Shown: positions 23,496-36,242 of the stretch, one piece after another
Layout of the letters: each line of letters opens with the position of its first letter
How positions within the stretch are numbered: position 1 is the stretch's first letter
From: Allolobophora icterica
Taxonomy: Eukaryota; Annelida; Clitellata; Crassiclitellata; Lumbricidae
Assembly (NCBI GenBank): GCA_963556255.1
Contig: OY744616.1
Span: 3,400,983 to 3,464,982 of the forward strand
DNA: 64,000 bases
Reading direction: 5' to 3'
The notes under the pieces: model-generated
The model's input: the letters and a program-made list of their open reading frames with translations, nothing else
Database searches by the model: none
Told to the model about the DNA's origin: nothing
Position numbers and translations under genes: made by a program

Positions 23496-24425
23496 CTAGC
23501 TGGTTTACCCGGCGTTGCCCGGGGTTATAAGTTTCAATCCCTGTAGCGAATAAGCAACAAATTTAGGTATAAGTTTAAATCCGTGTAGCGAATAAGGAAG
23601 AAATTTAGGCGACCTGTGGGGGAGCCTGCTTCGCAGTCTTGTGTACGCCTTCTGGCGTACAGCGGAGACTGCTTCGCAATCTTGTATACGCCTTCTGGCG
23701 TATAGCGACCTCTGCCGTGGACTTACTGCTTCGCAGTCGCCCTCTGGCGGCGACTGCTTCGCAGTCTTGGAGGCCCTTGTGGCGTCTGGCGACCTGGTGG
23801 GGGAGACTGCTTCGCAGTCTTGTGTACGCCTTCTGGCGTACAGCGGAGACTGCTTCGCAATCTTGTATACGCCTTCTGGCGTCTAGCGACCTCTGCGGTG
23901 GACTGACTGCTTCGCAGTCACCCTCTGACTGAATGCTTCGCAGTCACCCTCTGGCGGCGAATGCGTCGCAGTCGCCGAGGTCTTTGTGTCGTCTGGCGAC
24001 CTGTGGGGGAGACTGCTTCGCAGTCTTGTAGACGCCTTTTGGCGTCTATCGACCTCTGCCGTGGACTGACTGCTTCGCAGTGTTTGAACATACATGTGTT
24101 AAAATTTTGCTGTTAAACGATGAATATAGTTCGAATCGATCGTCATGAAATTTTGAATTTTCAAGAACGTCGTTATGTGCATTATTAATGACGTTGGGGA
24201 ATACCGGCGCCATAAATAGAACCGCTTGACAGTGGAATAGGCGCAGGGACGGTCGGTTGGGTAGTTTTGGGGATTTTCACCATGGTAGCGGTGAAAAGGG
24301 GGTACGCGAACCCCTCCACTGGGTGTCCGATGCCGAGGCCGACACAGTAGTGAGGGTTTCGAGTGAAAAGGTGTAAAACTGTAGAAGTTAATCCCGGTCA
24401 AACAGACAGAGAGACAGAGTTCTCG

Positions 24426-24428
<3 letters not shown>
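23496..24428 (+). mobile_element. TA-flanked repeat element with hairpin array
   Basis: It begins CTAGCTGGTTTACCCGGCG with an ACCCGG...CCGGGT hairpin and ends AACAGACAGAGAGACAGAG. Both sides abut (TA)n tracts. Between 23620 and 24085 about ten GACTGCTTCGCAGTC hairpins alternate with ACGCCTTCTGGCGT hairpins. The ends recall widespread interspersed elements that insert into TA repeats (Penelope-like elements are one candidate), but no coding region is present to prove this. Confidence 0.55.
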
Positions 24429-24507
<79 letters not shown>

Positions 24508-24523
24508 TTATACTTTAGCGCCT

Positions 24524-24553
<30 letters not shown>
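24429..24553. repeat. (TA)n microsatellite
   Basis: Long TA run, interrupted near 24500-24530 by a partial copy of the palindrome arm (TTTAGCGCCTTAGTTTA). Confidence 0.9.
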
Positions 24554-24554
<1 letters not shown>

Positions 24555-24603
24555 CGCCTCAGTTGGGTAGGGAGCGCAACTGTGAAGCATTGCTTTAGCG
24601 CCT

Positions 24604-24647
<44 letters not shown>

Positions 24648-24697
24648 AGGCGCTAAAGCAATGCTTCACAGTTGCGCTCCCTACCCAACTGAGGCGT
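24554..24697. repeat. Perfect 144-bp palindrome with a TA centre
   Basis: From ACGCCTCAGTTGGG to CCCAACTGAGGCGT every base pairs with its mirror about position 24625.5. The central 30 bp are TA repeats. Confidence 0.95.
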
Positions 24698-24699
24698 AG

Positions 24700-24935
24700 C
24701 ACTACGGCAGCCGCTGGATCACTGAGAATGAAGGGCAGAGATAACAAAGCGCCGCTGCTTCCTTAGAGACTTCGACGGAAGAGGAACTTCAACGGCGATA
24801 AAAGACTTCGAAGGAATTGGCAATTTAACGTCGATCCTTCGACCTAATCGACAAAAACTGATAGCAGGAAGCCAGTGTAGAGTCTCTCGAATGTAGGCCT
24901 ATTGGTCCGTGATCTGTGGACTTAAGGACTTACGC
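24700..24935 (-). mobile_element. LINE reverse-transcriptase fragment
   Basis: The minus strand reads RETLHWLPAISFCRL near 24840-24890, the conserved LHWLP block of CR1/L2-like RTs. It is degenerate on both sides. Confidence 0.65.
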
Positions 24936-26034
24936 CCCCTAGTTAGCTCAGTTCCAAAATAATTACCCGCAGACGGAATCATGGGGAGGCGAGGAGAGTT
25001 TGAGTCACGCGTCCTCGCATACGGAGACTAAGAAAATGTGTTCACTAACACTTTATACCTTGATTGTACTCGTGCGCCACCATGACATTTATATAGCGCC
25101 TCTGCGAGAAGAACTACTCAGAGGTGCTCCCGACTCCAGCATGGCTGAAAGAGCATTCTTAATGTGATAAACGAACATAGAAGATATGGTTTTGCCACAC
25201 TACAGCTGATTGGTCGCCGTTAGTTAAATACGAGGACAACGCATGGATGGATTAACGACATCTTATACTGATCTCCGGCAACTATAAACTCAAAGTGAAC
25301 GGCATTATGGGTACAGATTGAGTGTCGAAGATATTTGGTCACAGCACCCAATCGAGCATAGGTTCAATTTTCAAGGTAATTTAATGATTTTACCTTAAGG
25401 AGTAGGCCTATTTTATATCTTCAACAGTCATACACAGTATAGGAATTCTATTAAAACACGTAGAGAAAAGAAATTATGACTGCGACTCGCTTTCGTTTGA
25501 ATTTCTTAAGGAATCAAGTTTTAGCATAATTTACCTTCGCCAAATAGATCATGTGTACTTTTTAATATATAGGAAACATACTTACTGAATGATTGTTAGC
25601 TTCAAAAAGACGACAAATAAGATAACAGGCGGAGGGCGAAGAACTTGAAGCATTTTATCAGACGACGTTTAGGCCTTAGCTTTAGGCGTAGTCAGAATCT
25701 TAATCTCAATAATTCGTTGGCGTTCTACAGCAACTCGGTTAAGACGTCCTGGGTGAAATCCAAAAGCAAGGATGGATTCTATAGGGTCTGTTATATGCAA
25801 CAAGTTGTCATTCGAGTGACAGGCCATGTAAATGGAGTCGCCCATGAGATTTGCTACCAGCCATATAGAATCGTGCGCTACTGGAGAATGAACAACATGA
25901 TATTGTAGCACGAATTAAAAGTTACATCAAATATGGCGATACATGAAATCGTTTCTTTCCAGACATGTCGTCATAGCGTTGGTCTGATTCTCATATAAAT
26001 CAGTATTTCTTGAACAGTTTAAATTCAGAAATAA
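24936..26034. other. Intergenic DNA with a LINE end and an unassigned 87-codon frame
   Basis: TTTATATAGCGCCTCTGCG at about 25088 is an inverted LINE 3' end with ACTCAGAGGTGCTCC. The frame 25645-25908 (+) and its minus-strand shadow look less random than their surroundings, but I recognise no domain, signal or splice context and do not call a gene. Confidence 0.4.
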
Positions 26035-26914
26035 ACTTAAAAAGCTAAAAGAAATTTAACTTGTATCTGTCAGCCAGACAACAATAAACAAAGATAATCA
26101 TAATGGATTTAGAAGACGCCTCTCGCAGCCTATAGACTTTTCAGACTAAAGGTTAAAACTTTGGGGCAGATAAATAAGGAGTGGCCCTAGAGAACATCCC
26201 CGATGAGGCTGCGTCCTATTATAATCAACACAGTCATCAGGTCTCCAACCATACGTACTAGACAGCCAGGGTGGCTCTACTATTTCGAGAGCCAGCATGT
26301 GTTGTAAGTTCCGACAGGTCATGTAATTTTTAACGGCAATTTGGATACGCGGTGAGGGTCAGTCGTAATCGTAATCTCCAAACTTCTAAATCGCCACTCG
26401 AAGACCAAGCCCTGGGCACCAGCCTATTCTGTAACACCAGCCTGTTCACGAGCCAATGCTAAACCCAAGGGAGAGTCCACGCGAACAGTCCGCCGTTAAT
26501 AGCATTGACCCATAGGATCATCTATGCAGCTTGCATATGCTTTTTGCCGATGCGAAGACCCACAGAAATTCTAACAGCCTCGCTATCCAAAGGAAAACCA
26601 CAGGTTGTTATTGGGAGGGCAAAGGACCAATCGCCGGCATTGGAGGTTTAGAAGTCATGGGTGTTAGACAGTGCGAGTATTGTATTAGTTTTAACTTACA
26701 CCAGTGAAACGATTCCATGGTACTTGACACTGAAAACAAACTCGCTTTGTGAAAACAGATCACGCCAAAGGCAATGACACCCATCTTAAACTTTTTCATT
26801 CTGCAAATGTCAAATGAACTAGCCGTTGAGAAGCCCTATGGACCAATTACGTTCACTTCGACTAAGAGAGTCTCATAAATCTCGGCGTTTCGTGGATAAG
26901 TGAGGGATTGTCTT

Positions 26915-27189
26915 CATGGGCGGCGATCCCGGGGGTCGAGGGGGATAAGATCCCTCCAAATTTTAGAGTGAGGACATACCATACATTTGCCTCCCCCCAA
27001 ATTTTGAAGAAACACCAAAAAGTCATCAAATTTGATCGCCAAAAATGTTTGTTAGAATGAATTTTATCGCGCGTGAGCGCGCAAAAAATTTTGTGAACCT
27101 GTTTTTGACCAGTGCAGGTCAAAACTCTTTTTTTGACCAGATCATTTCTAAAGTGTCCCCCCACCTGTCAAACAAGATCGCCGCCACTG
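26915..27189. mobile_element. 275-bp hAT-type MITE with ATTGTCTT target duplication
   Basis: Ends CATGGGCGGCGATC and GATCGCCGCCACTG, with exact ATTGTCTT copies at 26907-26914 and 27190-27197. The partner at about 42190 is uninterrupted. The same family is nested in another element at 41715-41909. Confidence 0.93.
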
Positions 27190-28218
27190 ATTGTCTTGTA
27201 CTGCATCGGCGAATTTTCTTATTCCGGAGAATTCTGGGAAGCTGCCGGTTCCTGTTCAAGTCACATAGCCAAGTAGTTTTGGGTTGCCGGCTTATAGGTC
27301 AAGCCCAAAAAATGAGTGTTCAACCGTTTCAACGTATACTGTCACGCGTCATCTTACGTCAATGGTTGGTTTCTAGTGAATGTTCATTTATTCATTCATT
27401 CTGAGAATTTATATATAGCCGCTCTTCAAGAGACCTACTCAGATAACGGAACTGAAGTGAGATAGGCCTAGTAGATGAGTAAACATTGAGTACTATATGC
27501 AGCGATACGAAAAATTACGAATGCGATACACAAAATACGCTGTAGGCAGCTACACAAGTGCTCTCTAGGTCGACCGCGTATTGGTCGCCTACGCGATCCA
27601 GCGCGATCGATTTTCAACCCGCCTACTATTTTCAAATTTTCCCCATCCATTTCCTTCCTCCCACCCATGCCACCAATAAATACGTGATTTTCTAACTCTG
27701 AGACTTCCTCTTTTCATCCTTTCCCAATCTCTTATCGGTCCTTCTTTCCATCTCTATATTTTCCTTTCCTTTTTCCCCCTTCCTTCCATCTCTTGCTCCC
27801 TAGCTCTTTCATTCCACATAACCCTCTTTCTCCTTTCGGCAAAATTAGATCCAGATTTCGTGCTCTCGTATTATTTCCCCGAGGGCCAGAGTTTCTGTGA
27901 ACATTTAAAAGACCAACTGTGTCTAATTAGTATCAGTTACTTTGTCAATGTAACAAAGGCTTATTCATAAGAGCTGCGTCAAGTAAGAGGAGTTGTTCCC
28001 TAAACGATACCACATGAAGAATACGATCCAGTCACCAGGAAACTAGACTGCTAGGACGCGGTGCATTAATTAGTTTGAGAAAAATGGATAGAGGGTCGAT
28101 TGCATTGCTTAGCGTAAGGATAGGTTCGTTCATTCAGCCTAAAACGACTAATTTGATATTTAGTCATTGACCAATCAGTAATATTTCAGAAAGGCAAAGC
28201 CATTTTTTCGAAATTTGA

Positions 28219-28225
28219 TATAAAT
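28219..28225 (+). promoter_or_regulatory. Conserved TATA-like box, possible promoter
   Basis: TATAAAT followed by CCAGTGAGCC and CTCAGTCTCTAAGATTT. The block is conserved at 43671. About 30 bp downstream is a plausible start region. No coding exon was found behind it. Confidence 0.3.
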
Positions 28226-28459
28226 CCAGTGAGCCTTGCTTGCCTCAGTCTCTAAGATTTCGAGGGGTTAGGGCCTACTACTTCAGAAGTGTCACACGCA
28301 TTAAAAACCAAATTGACGGTATTCATCTAGCAATTACGGACTGCTCAGTGGCATCGCCATCGTGTGTTGCGAGCGCTGTCACCCGTCGTCTCAACATCCT
28401 ATCGACGCAACTTGGTCCAGAGACTCTGAGCATTTACACCACAATCTGTCAACTGTCAA

Positions 28460-28525
28460 CGTGTATGCGTGGGACACGTGGACGTCCCACGCATACACGT
28501 GGCCGTCCACGTGTATGCGTGGGAC
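28460..28525. repeat. Alternating inverted 16-bp motif with three CACGTG boxes
   Basis: CGTGTATGCGTGGGAC occurs at 28460-28475, as its reverse complement at 28484-28499, and again direct at 28510-28525. Either pair can form a hairpin. CACGTG occurs three times within about 50 bp. Confidence 0.9.
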
Positions 28526-28575
28526 GGCCACTGGTGACTCTTCTCGTATGCTGTGCAAAAAATATTAGAGAAAAG

Positions 28576-30440
28576 ATCTGGCAACGCTTCAAGTTCAAGT
28601 CTGTTTAGACTGCAATTTTACTGCCCCTTCTTAACCAGACTATCTGTGAGGAAACGGTGAGGTAATGTGATGTTATTAGTTAAATCCTCCTCATACATTG
28701 TCATTGCTCCCAGCCTTGTGAGACGTTCACTATCCAATCCACACAAGACTCTGTTTGGCGGCAGAATTCATCCTCAGGCGATGGATGACATCCAGACAAT
28801 TACTCCAGCAGAGAAATTCCGAAAAAAACTTGGTTCATATACTAGTTTTCAGAGCTAATATACAGCATCATTTCACGTGTATCCAGAAAGGAGATAAGAA
28901 GAAGTGGAGTCCCCTAAGCTATAGCCCTGAGTCATCCATGGGTATGAAGTGTTATCGACTTCATTTTCTTAGACTCGGCATATGAGGGCGGGTGGCCAAT
29001 CCTCTCCCTCGCCGTCTCATCTTCCCACCGAGAGTACGGTCAGTGTACTTATCGTAACTGAGTTCGCTAGGGGGCGCAAGTGTAGCACAAATCTCGAACC
29101 AAATTTCCGCACTGACGGGGATTTGACCTCTAGAAAACGGAAATGAATATTATCAGTTGTTTAATGGTAATTCCTTTCCAATAAAAAGGATAAGAGAACT
29201 TGTGCACTAGTGTCTCCTACCACCAGATATTAAGCTGCTTGCAGACGTGTTGGTTCTCAATTCATTGGACAGTGCGGGTATTGTAATAGTTCCATCTGAA
29301 ACCAATTTTAACGATATCCACTGTGCTTGCCATCGAAAACATGTGGACGAACTCATACAGTTCGCTAGTTCGGCAAGATGATACTCGCCCACGTCACATT
29401 CAGTGGGTCTCTTTTGGCCACACCCTCAAAATTCTGACAGGCTTAGTTATATAGAAGAGTCACCAGTTGAACGATATGCATTTTACGTGACGTCGCAAAC
29501 ATTCTGGAACTCGCGATATATAGATCACGCCAAAGGCAACGCCAGACATCTTAAACTGCATGTGTTGAAAACTTCAACTGTGTTGGCTCGTACAATGCGT
29601 CTTTGTGAGGTTCTTGTGAGACCATAAAAATAACTCATAATTATTCATAAACCATAAATCTGTACGAATTATATTCACTACGAATAAGCGAGTCTTGTAA
29701 ATCTCGGCGGTTGGTGGACAATTTGGTGCTTGTTCTGCTTCGCTTCGGGCGAAAGTTCGTAGGCCTACTCCACAGAATTGGGAGAAACTGTCAGATCCAA
29801 AGCGAGTCATGTAGCGCACTGACTATTTGGTAGGATTGTTACATCCGCCAAGATTATTCTTCAATTAGATTTGATTAATTTGGACTAGATTAGATTAGAA
29901 CATATAAGATAAGATCAGATTAGATTTGAAATCCGGTATCTTACGGTGTTCGCTTATTCTCCTTAACTTAACGTATGTTTCTATGACGCAACGGATTTCA
30001 TTTGGACTTAGGTAACGGGTTAAAATTTTGACAACGGTTTCAGTGCCAAAGCGATCATCGATTAGTGATGCTTTGTGCTTATAATCGTATCTATTCCAAA
30101 GACTTTAGCGCCGTTGCCATTCTGCAAGTACAAACTCTAATGGTCGGAATAAGAAAACACATTAAACTTTTCAAAGTAAATTTAAATCTAAAAGAAAGCG
30201 TAGTTTAGAAAACTCTCTAGTCTACTTCAATGTTCGGCATTTACAATCGAAAATCAATTTCGAGAACGGAAGCTTTTTCGTTTGATGCTCCAATCTACAA
30301 GTTGAAGACACGAACACTTAATACGCTAGAAGACAATCGGATTTTGTGCGTTGGAGATATTTCATATCTGGTACAAGCAAGCCTCTAGGTTATGCTGTAT
30401 TATAATTTTCTAATAGAATCTGTTACAAAATGAAGGCAAT
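28576..30440. other. Intergenic DNA with dispersed repeat copy at 29197-29630
   Basis: 29197-29830 matches 45549-46040 (GTGCACTAGTGTCTCCTACC onward) and belongs to the GTGTCTACCACC family. The rest shows no gene; an imperfect AGATTAGATTAG patch lies near 29870-29930. Confidence 0.6.
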
Positions 30441-30446
30441 GCGAAT

Positions 30447-30920
<474 letters not shown>

Positions 30921-30921
<1 letters not shown>

Positions 30922-32075
30922 CTCTGATCCAGCGCAGACAGACACTGGATTCGTTGTTCTTCGGCTCAAAGGCCTAAGAATGATATAAGCAGTCATAAAG
31001 TTATCGTCTTATAATGTAACTACGCCAGTGCCAGTAAATATATTTAGTGCCAGTCAAAGCTGAGGAGGCCGACGCTTATTATATTTGTTATGACCGGCGA
31101 TATGAGTCCTACGAGACTTCTCCGGTAGCCTGCCACTATATCTGTAATATGTTATTGCTGTGATTGTTTCATTTGGTGGCGAGTAAATTACTTACTTACT
31201 TACTTACTTACACACCAACTAACTAAATGCCCTGGTTTAGGAAAGAAGTGCCTTATTATGCCATACGAACGTTGAGAACAATAAAATCAATTTTTCATAA
31301 TGAAATGAAATGCTTTTGATGCCACAAGATATCGTTAAACTGCTGAATCAATTCAAATCGACATAAAATACAACATGAACGGTCCTTGCAGCCACTAGAT
31401 GTCTCTAAATCCTGAATTATACAGAGTGCATTGACGTGAAGACACCAGGTCGTTTATTATAGTGATGCTAACAGTACTGGCCTTATAATAAAATTATTAT
31501 AATATCTGCGCCGATTAATTAGAATGCTGTTTTGCCGCATTTTCACGTATATCTATAATCTATTATGTCAAACTACAAAAAAATTAATTAATGGTATGTG
31601 CCTCGACCTTACTGAATAACGTCTTTAAATTTAACTTGAACTTCTGTTAGAAATGCTTGAAATAACCACAAATGTTTTTTGTATACCTTACTAGCCATTG
31701 AACCTGAGACTCAAACATGCTAGCTGCCGGAACAGTTTAAAGAGAAATCGTGTTAGCTACCTGTAGAGTATAAATGTGCATGCTGCTTGTCAAATTGCTA
31801 ATGTACGATGTTTTATATGACGCCGTCGGCCAATGTTGCCATGAGATGTCGTTAAACTGATAGTTAAAATACGGCTGATCCGTGGAACAATGGACTCTCC
31901 TTGACAGTGGACGATATCTGCGTATATAAGAACAATAGCCACACTAACAGCCATGATGAGAAGTGGCTGAAGTACTCAAACACACACCTAGTCCACAAGA
32001 AAACACCATAAAACAAGTAAAGTTCATGTGTGGATCAATGCACAGCAGTTATATGGCGGGTTGCTTGTGGTCATA
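30921..32075. other. Intergenic DNA with a (TTAC)n-tailed retroelement end
   Basis: GGTGGCGAGTAAA followed by TTACTTACTTAC at about 31175-31210 is another LINE/SINE 3' end. A TATATAAG box lies at about 31924. No ATG-initiated exon could be supported downstream of it. Confidence 0.45.
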
Positions 32076-32475
32076 TCGCAGACTTTTTCGCTAGCTAGCG
32101 CCATAGTTTCTAGTCGTCTTCATTACTGTAACTTACTTCTAACAGTTCGAATACAATATGATTACCTAATGAATTTCTGCACCTCTGTTTCTTCCCTGCC
32201 TGAGACGGCCTCCTTGCGATCCTCGGCCCGTGGCCTTATGGTTGTTCCGCGTATGCACTCTTCCACGGCCCAATCCAGGAGCTTTGCCTGTGTGGGTCCT
32301 TCAGCCTGGAACAGTCTTCCCCAGTCCCTCCGCCAAGAGCTTCTTGTCCTCTCTCCTCTTCAGTTCCGTAGACGCTTGAAAACCTTTCTTTTTACCGGTT
32401 CTGGCATTGATGCGGGTTAAGAGCGCCGCTGATTTGAGTGGCGCTATATATAATGTTCGGTTACAATTACAATTG
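32076..32475 (+). mobile_element. CR1/L2-like LINE 3' fragment
   Basis: The plus frame reads IVSSRLHYCNLLL (RT block), then after an internal deletion SRSFACVGPSAWNSLPQSLR and FRRRLKTFLF, then a stop. The 3' UTR ends GTGGCGCTATATATAATG and runs into TTACAATTACAATTGTAATT. Confidence 0.85.
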
Positions 32476-32479
32476 TAAT

Positions 32480-33520
32480 TAAACGCAGTAATAAAACTGT
32501 CCATCGTTCACCGGACATGTTCAGTTAGAAATTGTCTTGATGAGTTGAGTGTCTTTAGAAACTGGAAGTCGACAAAGTACTGTTATCATTGAAGTGTTAG
32601 TTTATTCAAGTACCGGTACACCTAGAAAATCAGAGACTGTGTGTCTTTTCACATCTAACCACAAATCTAGCGAGTCGACAATTTGAAACCCGATTAATTG
32701 GAAACTTTGGATGATCGCCGACACTCACTTGCCATCATGTTGATCGATTCTGCAGCAGTTGCTGTGCAGCTTCCCCACCATTGCGAAAAGTTCCTCTTGG
32801 TTCGTTCATGGACATTACCTGAAAGAATATAACGCCTACACATTTTAGTACATAACTAAACAACCATTTTTTATTGTTTACTATGCAATTATCTGAGCAC
32901 TGAGCACTTAATAAAAAAATAATAATAATACAATACGTTCGGGCGGAGGACCTGACTTTGGAAAGGAAAAATCAAAGAAGCAGTGGAAAAGCGTAACAAA
33001 CGGTGAGAAGCGTGAGTTTTCTTTCAGCAGGGGCAATTTGCCGAACTAGCGCGCAGACGGCCATCATGATTGGGCGTTGTAATAGACTTTAAGAATATCC
33101 CGGCGAAAACGTAACCATCGCCACAACTACTGGGTTACATGACTATAGTGTCACTCAACTATGAACTGACAGTTTCTCAGAATTGTTGTTCATTGGATTT
33201 CCTGATTTTCTCATAATTCTCCCAAAAATACGAAATTTCGAGCCGAAAACATGTTGAACGACCTTCAGTTATCCACCAATTGTCAAGATTTATGAGGTTG
33301 GTATATTGGTAGTGAGTTTAATTGCTAAAGAACATCTGTTTATGGTCACTCAGGAAACTCTCGAATTGCAGGCGATGGCAAGTTGAATGGTTACTGTTTG
33401 ACAGATGTAATTTTAAACTGGTTCAATACGCTCTGTTTCTTATGAAGCCGAGAACCAACTCTTCTTCAAAGAGCATAGTTGTTTTCCTCGATAGACAAAC
33501 TATCGTTTGATGTACACATG
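32480..33520. repeat. Upstream part of the propeller duplication unit, copy 3
   Basis: From about 32935 it matches 17.70 kb onward, and from 33180 also 7.74 kb onward. 32480-32930 is unassigned. Confidence 0.65.
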
Positions 33521-33526
33521 TATAAG
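33521..33526 (+). promoter_or_regulatory. TATA-like box of propeller copy 3
   Basis: TATAAG in TGTATAAGTAGAGG, about 140 bp upstream of the ATG and aligned with the copy 1 box. Confidence 0.4.
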
Positions 33527-33663
33527 TAGAGGATGACACGATACAGAATCAGTCCGAGTTGAAGAATTCCATCGTCATCGTTTAAACTAACTTACTATCG
33601 AACTCCAACGAATTGCACAGTTTAGAATTCGCATTGCGCTTTAAGTTTAGCTGTCGCCTGAAA

Positions 33664-33727
33664 ATGTCTCGAATTTTATGCACTGCGAATATTTTCTTAG
33701 TCATCGGGTTTTTGAAGCTGACAGTCA
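33664..33727 (+). pseudogene. Copy 3 exon 1 (signal peptide)
   Basis: Encodes MSRILCTANIFLVIGFLKLT-VS and ends at GTAAGTAA in phase 1, as in the other copies. Confidence 0.75.
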
Positions 33728-33812
33728 GTAAGTAAATTGTTCTTCCTTACAGTTTTACTTCTTTAAGACACTCAAATATAGGCGAGTCTGAAACTCAGGT
33801 TCGGTTCTTCAT

Positions 33813-34436
33813 TATGGACGTCTATTGGGGGAAGGCAAGGGAGGAATTTGGCCCACTTCTTGATTTTTGTAGAAACAAAATGTGAAAAAGAGAAGGAGAC
33901 AGAAGAAAGGGGTCAAAAAGGGAAAAAAGAGACTCATTTGCATCATTGGCTTACAGTTTTGCACAGGTTGACTAAACACAAACCTGGGCAGCAATCCTGG
34001 GGGTTGAGAGGGACAAGAACCCCACCTTTAACAGCGGACGACACAGTGTACTGCTCAGGGGCGCCCGCAGGCTTTAAAAAATTGGACGCATTCCCCAAAA
34101 AAATTGGACGCACACTCCTCCCATCCCCTCCCATCCTACCCGTTATCTGTCCGCCACTGGTAGTCATACACTGAAAATGACTCAGAGTGACTCATTAGAC
34201 ACAATTCAATTTAGATAACATCCAAATCTTTAACATGCCCTATTGTCGTTCATAAAAAATATCCATGTTCTGCCTTATACTTGTGTGGATTTGATCTGGT
34301 GGGTGGACGCACGTGCGTCCAGTGCGTCCGCCTGCGGGCGCCCCTGGTACCACTGTCTCCCACATGGCGAAAAAAATGTTTTCACCTCCTTTTGCCCCCC
34401 GCCCCCCCTCCAGAAAAGGCTGAAATGACGTCCTTG
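33813..34436. mobile_element. 624-bp hAT-type element in intron 1 with TTCTTCAT target duplication
   Basis: The ends TATGGACGTC and GACGTCCTTG are inverted repeats. Exact TTCTTCAT copies lie at 33805-33812 and 34437-34444. Copies 1 and 2 are uninterrupted (GGTTCTTCATCCGG). It contains a nested element. Confidence 0.9.
34056..34346. mobile_element. Nested 291-bp hAT-type MITE
   Basis: TIRs CAGGGGCGCCCGCAGG / CCTGCGGGCGCCCCTG. The flanks GTACTGCT and GTACCACT match at 6 of 8. A relative in reverse orientation lies at 40972-41283 and shares the GGACGCACGTGCGTCC block. Confidence 0.85.
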
Positions 34437-35039
34437 TTCTTCATCCGGTTCTCTGCCTGAAGACGTTGCCACTCTCCCCGCTGTTGAACCTCCTCTTTGA
34501 GTCTGTCCAGCGTTGGGATAAAAAGTCAGGTTGACTTTTTAAATAGAATAGTAAATAGTAGCAGTTGGAAAACTTCTGAAACAGTATTTAAAATGGTAAA
34601 TAGCTGCGGACTTTTGCAAATACCACATGACTATTTAAAAACTATTTAATGTTTGTTACGTATAATTATTGAGAAAGTTTGAAATATTCTAATTTAGTTA
34701 CGATGTTTGTAGATATTGTTAAATTTGAGAAAGAGCAATTGTTGGAAAGTTTAATCGGATAAGCAGCACCTTTTCTTGGTGAGAATTAGTGCTGAATTAC
34801 TCTACTGCATTACTCTACTGCAGCACTGGATGGAATAGTTGTGTTGAAGCGCAGAAACACTGACTTTTTTACTCGCTCTGTTTCCTTTCCTCCAATATTT
34901 ATTCTGCCTATAGTTTCTTCTCCTTTGCTTATTCTCATTACCTTTGTCTTTTTCATTACCTTTGTCTTTCTGATGTTTCTTTTTCATCATTCCATATTCA
35001 ATATATATGGCGTTTAGTCGATCCATCATTGTCTGTATG

Positions 35040-35460
35040 CCCCTCTGTCTTCACCCACCATTGCCTGGTCATCTGTGTACCTCAGGGCCTTCAGCAGTCT
35101 TCCTACCCTCATCCCCTCATCCAGTCCTCCAGTGCTTCCTTAATGAACTCTTCTGTATAGATATTGAAGAGTAGCGATGACAGCGTACATCCTTGTCTCA
35201 CCCCTCATCCCACTCTCCCGGGTTCCGAATACTCTCCATCTATTTTTATTTACACCTTTGTCCCATATACAATTTCTCAATTAATCTTTTTCTCTCCGAT
35301 CCACTCCCATTCTTCGTAATGCTTGTATTAACTTTCTCCAGTCGACTTTTTCAAATGTTTTTCGTAGTCCACAAAGCATATGTAATGGCTCTTCTGCTTT
35401 CTGGCAGCTCCTCTCCGTCAATAAATCGTTTTTCTATAAGACCTAATTGTTTTAAATTAG
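35040..35460 (-). mobile_element. LINE RT remnant in intron 1 of copy 3
   Basis: Homologous to the copy 1 remnant (CCAGTCCTCCAGTGCTTCCT and adjoining sequence) and on the same strand. It is more degenerate. Confidence 0.75.
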
Positions 35461-36242
35461 AGTAATTGCAGTTACCGAATGTCATAATCCTTCCTCTGCT
35501 TTTTAATTGATAAGGGACAAACAATCCATGATATTATTTACCAAATACACTGCAGTCAATGCCGATATGAAAACTGGATTATTCTACTCTACAGAGACAT
35601 AGTGCTTCCTAATTTAAAGGGTAACAGAACCGATGAAATTATTGCTCTTGGTTAATGCAACCACCTTCAATAAAAAAAAGGCTTGTTATTTGCGCTTAAA
35701 ACCAGGCTCTGGACATTAGGAAGAATTATCGCACCGGACTCCATCCCAATGACGATGGTTTAGACGTTAATCAAGTTACAGAATCAGTGTGGAAATTGTA
35801 GAAAAACAGGTGGGGGTTAGAACATTTTATCCTTATTTTGCAAACTGATGTCAACGAAATTAGAAACCAGCTGATTTCAACGCTAGCAGTTTTGCAAGTC
35901 AGACTAGATTCAAAATAAATTCCTTAGTTGATAAAATACAACATTGTATACACGATACACCATGGAAATTTCTTTCCTATGTCAGAGATTCAGAGTCAAA
36001 TAATGTTAAATCACACTAGTACAATTGAGGGGTTGGAAACCACCCATGGGGTGTGCAATGAAGACTTAACTGTGAGGTCCGAAGAAAGGCTAGGCGTTGA
36101 AGCCCTTCAAGCCTGCACGATAATTCCCACCCTGTACATAATATGTCATCGTGTTCATTTAGAGTCTACGGTTTGTAGAATTTTGTACATAAATGATGGA
36201 GATAATGGTTGGTATTTGCTAATGTACTCTGCTTTACTGTAG

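Larger units (their letters stand above)
26035..28575. repeat. Duplicated intergenic segment, copy A
   Basis: Matches 39812-44540 throughout, once the MITEs in the partner are removed. It holds the empty sites for six insertions found there. It includes a TATAAAT-bearing stretch conserved at 28219 and 43671 and no intact coding region. Confidence 0.85.

Noticed and set aside
23620..24085. CRISPR-like regular repeats
   Set aside because: Repeat spacing is irregular, spacers are themselves repeated hairpins, the DNA is clearly eukaryotic, and there are no cas genes.
25645..25911. 80-87-aa frames open on both strands
   Set aside because: No recognisable domain, no splice or promoter context, and both strands are open, so neither can be preferred.
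32026..32100. Signal-peptide-like N-terminus (WINAQQLYGGLLVVISQTFS) after a TATA box
   Set aside because: That frame has only a GTG start. The real ATG at 32026 leads to a different frame that stops after about 22 codons. The downstream sequence is LINE RT.
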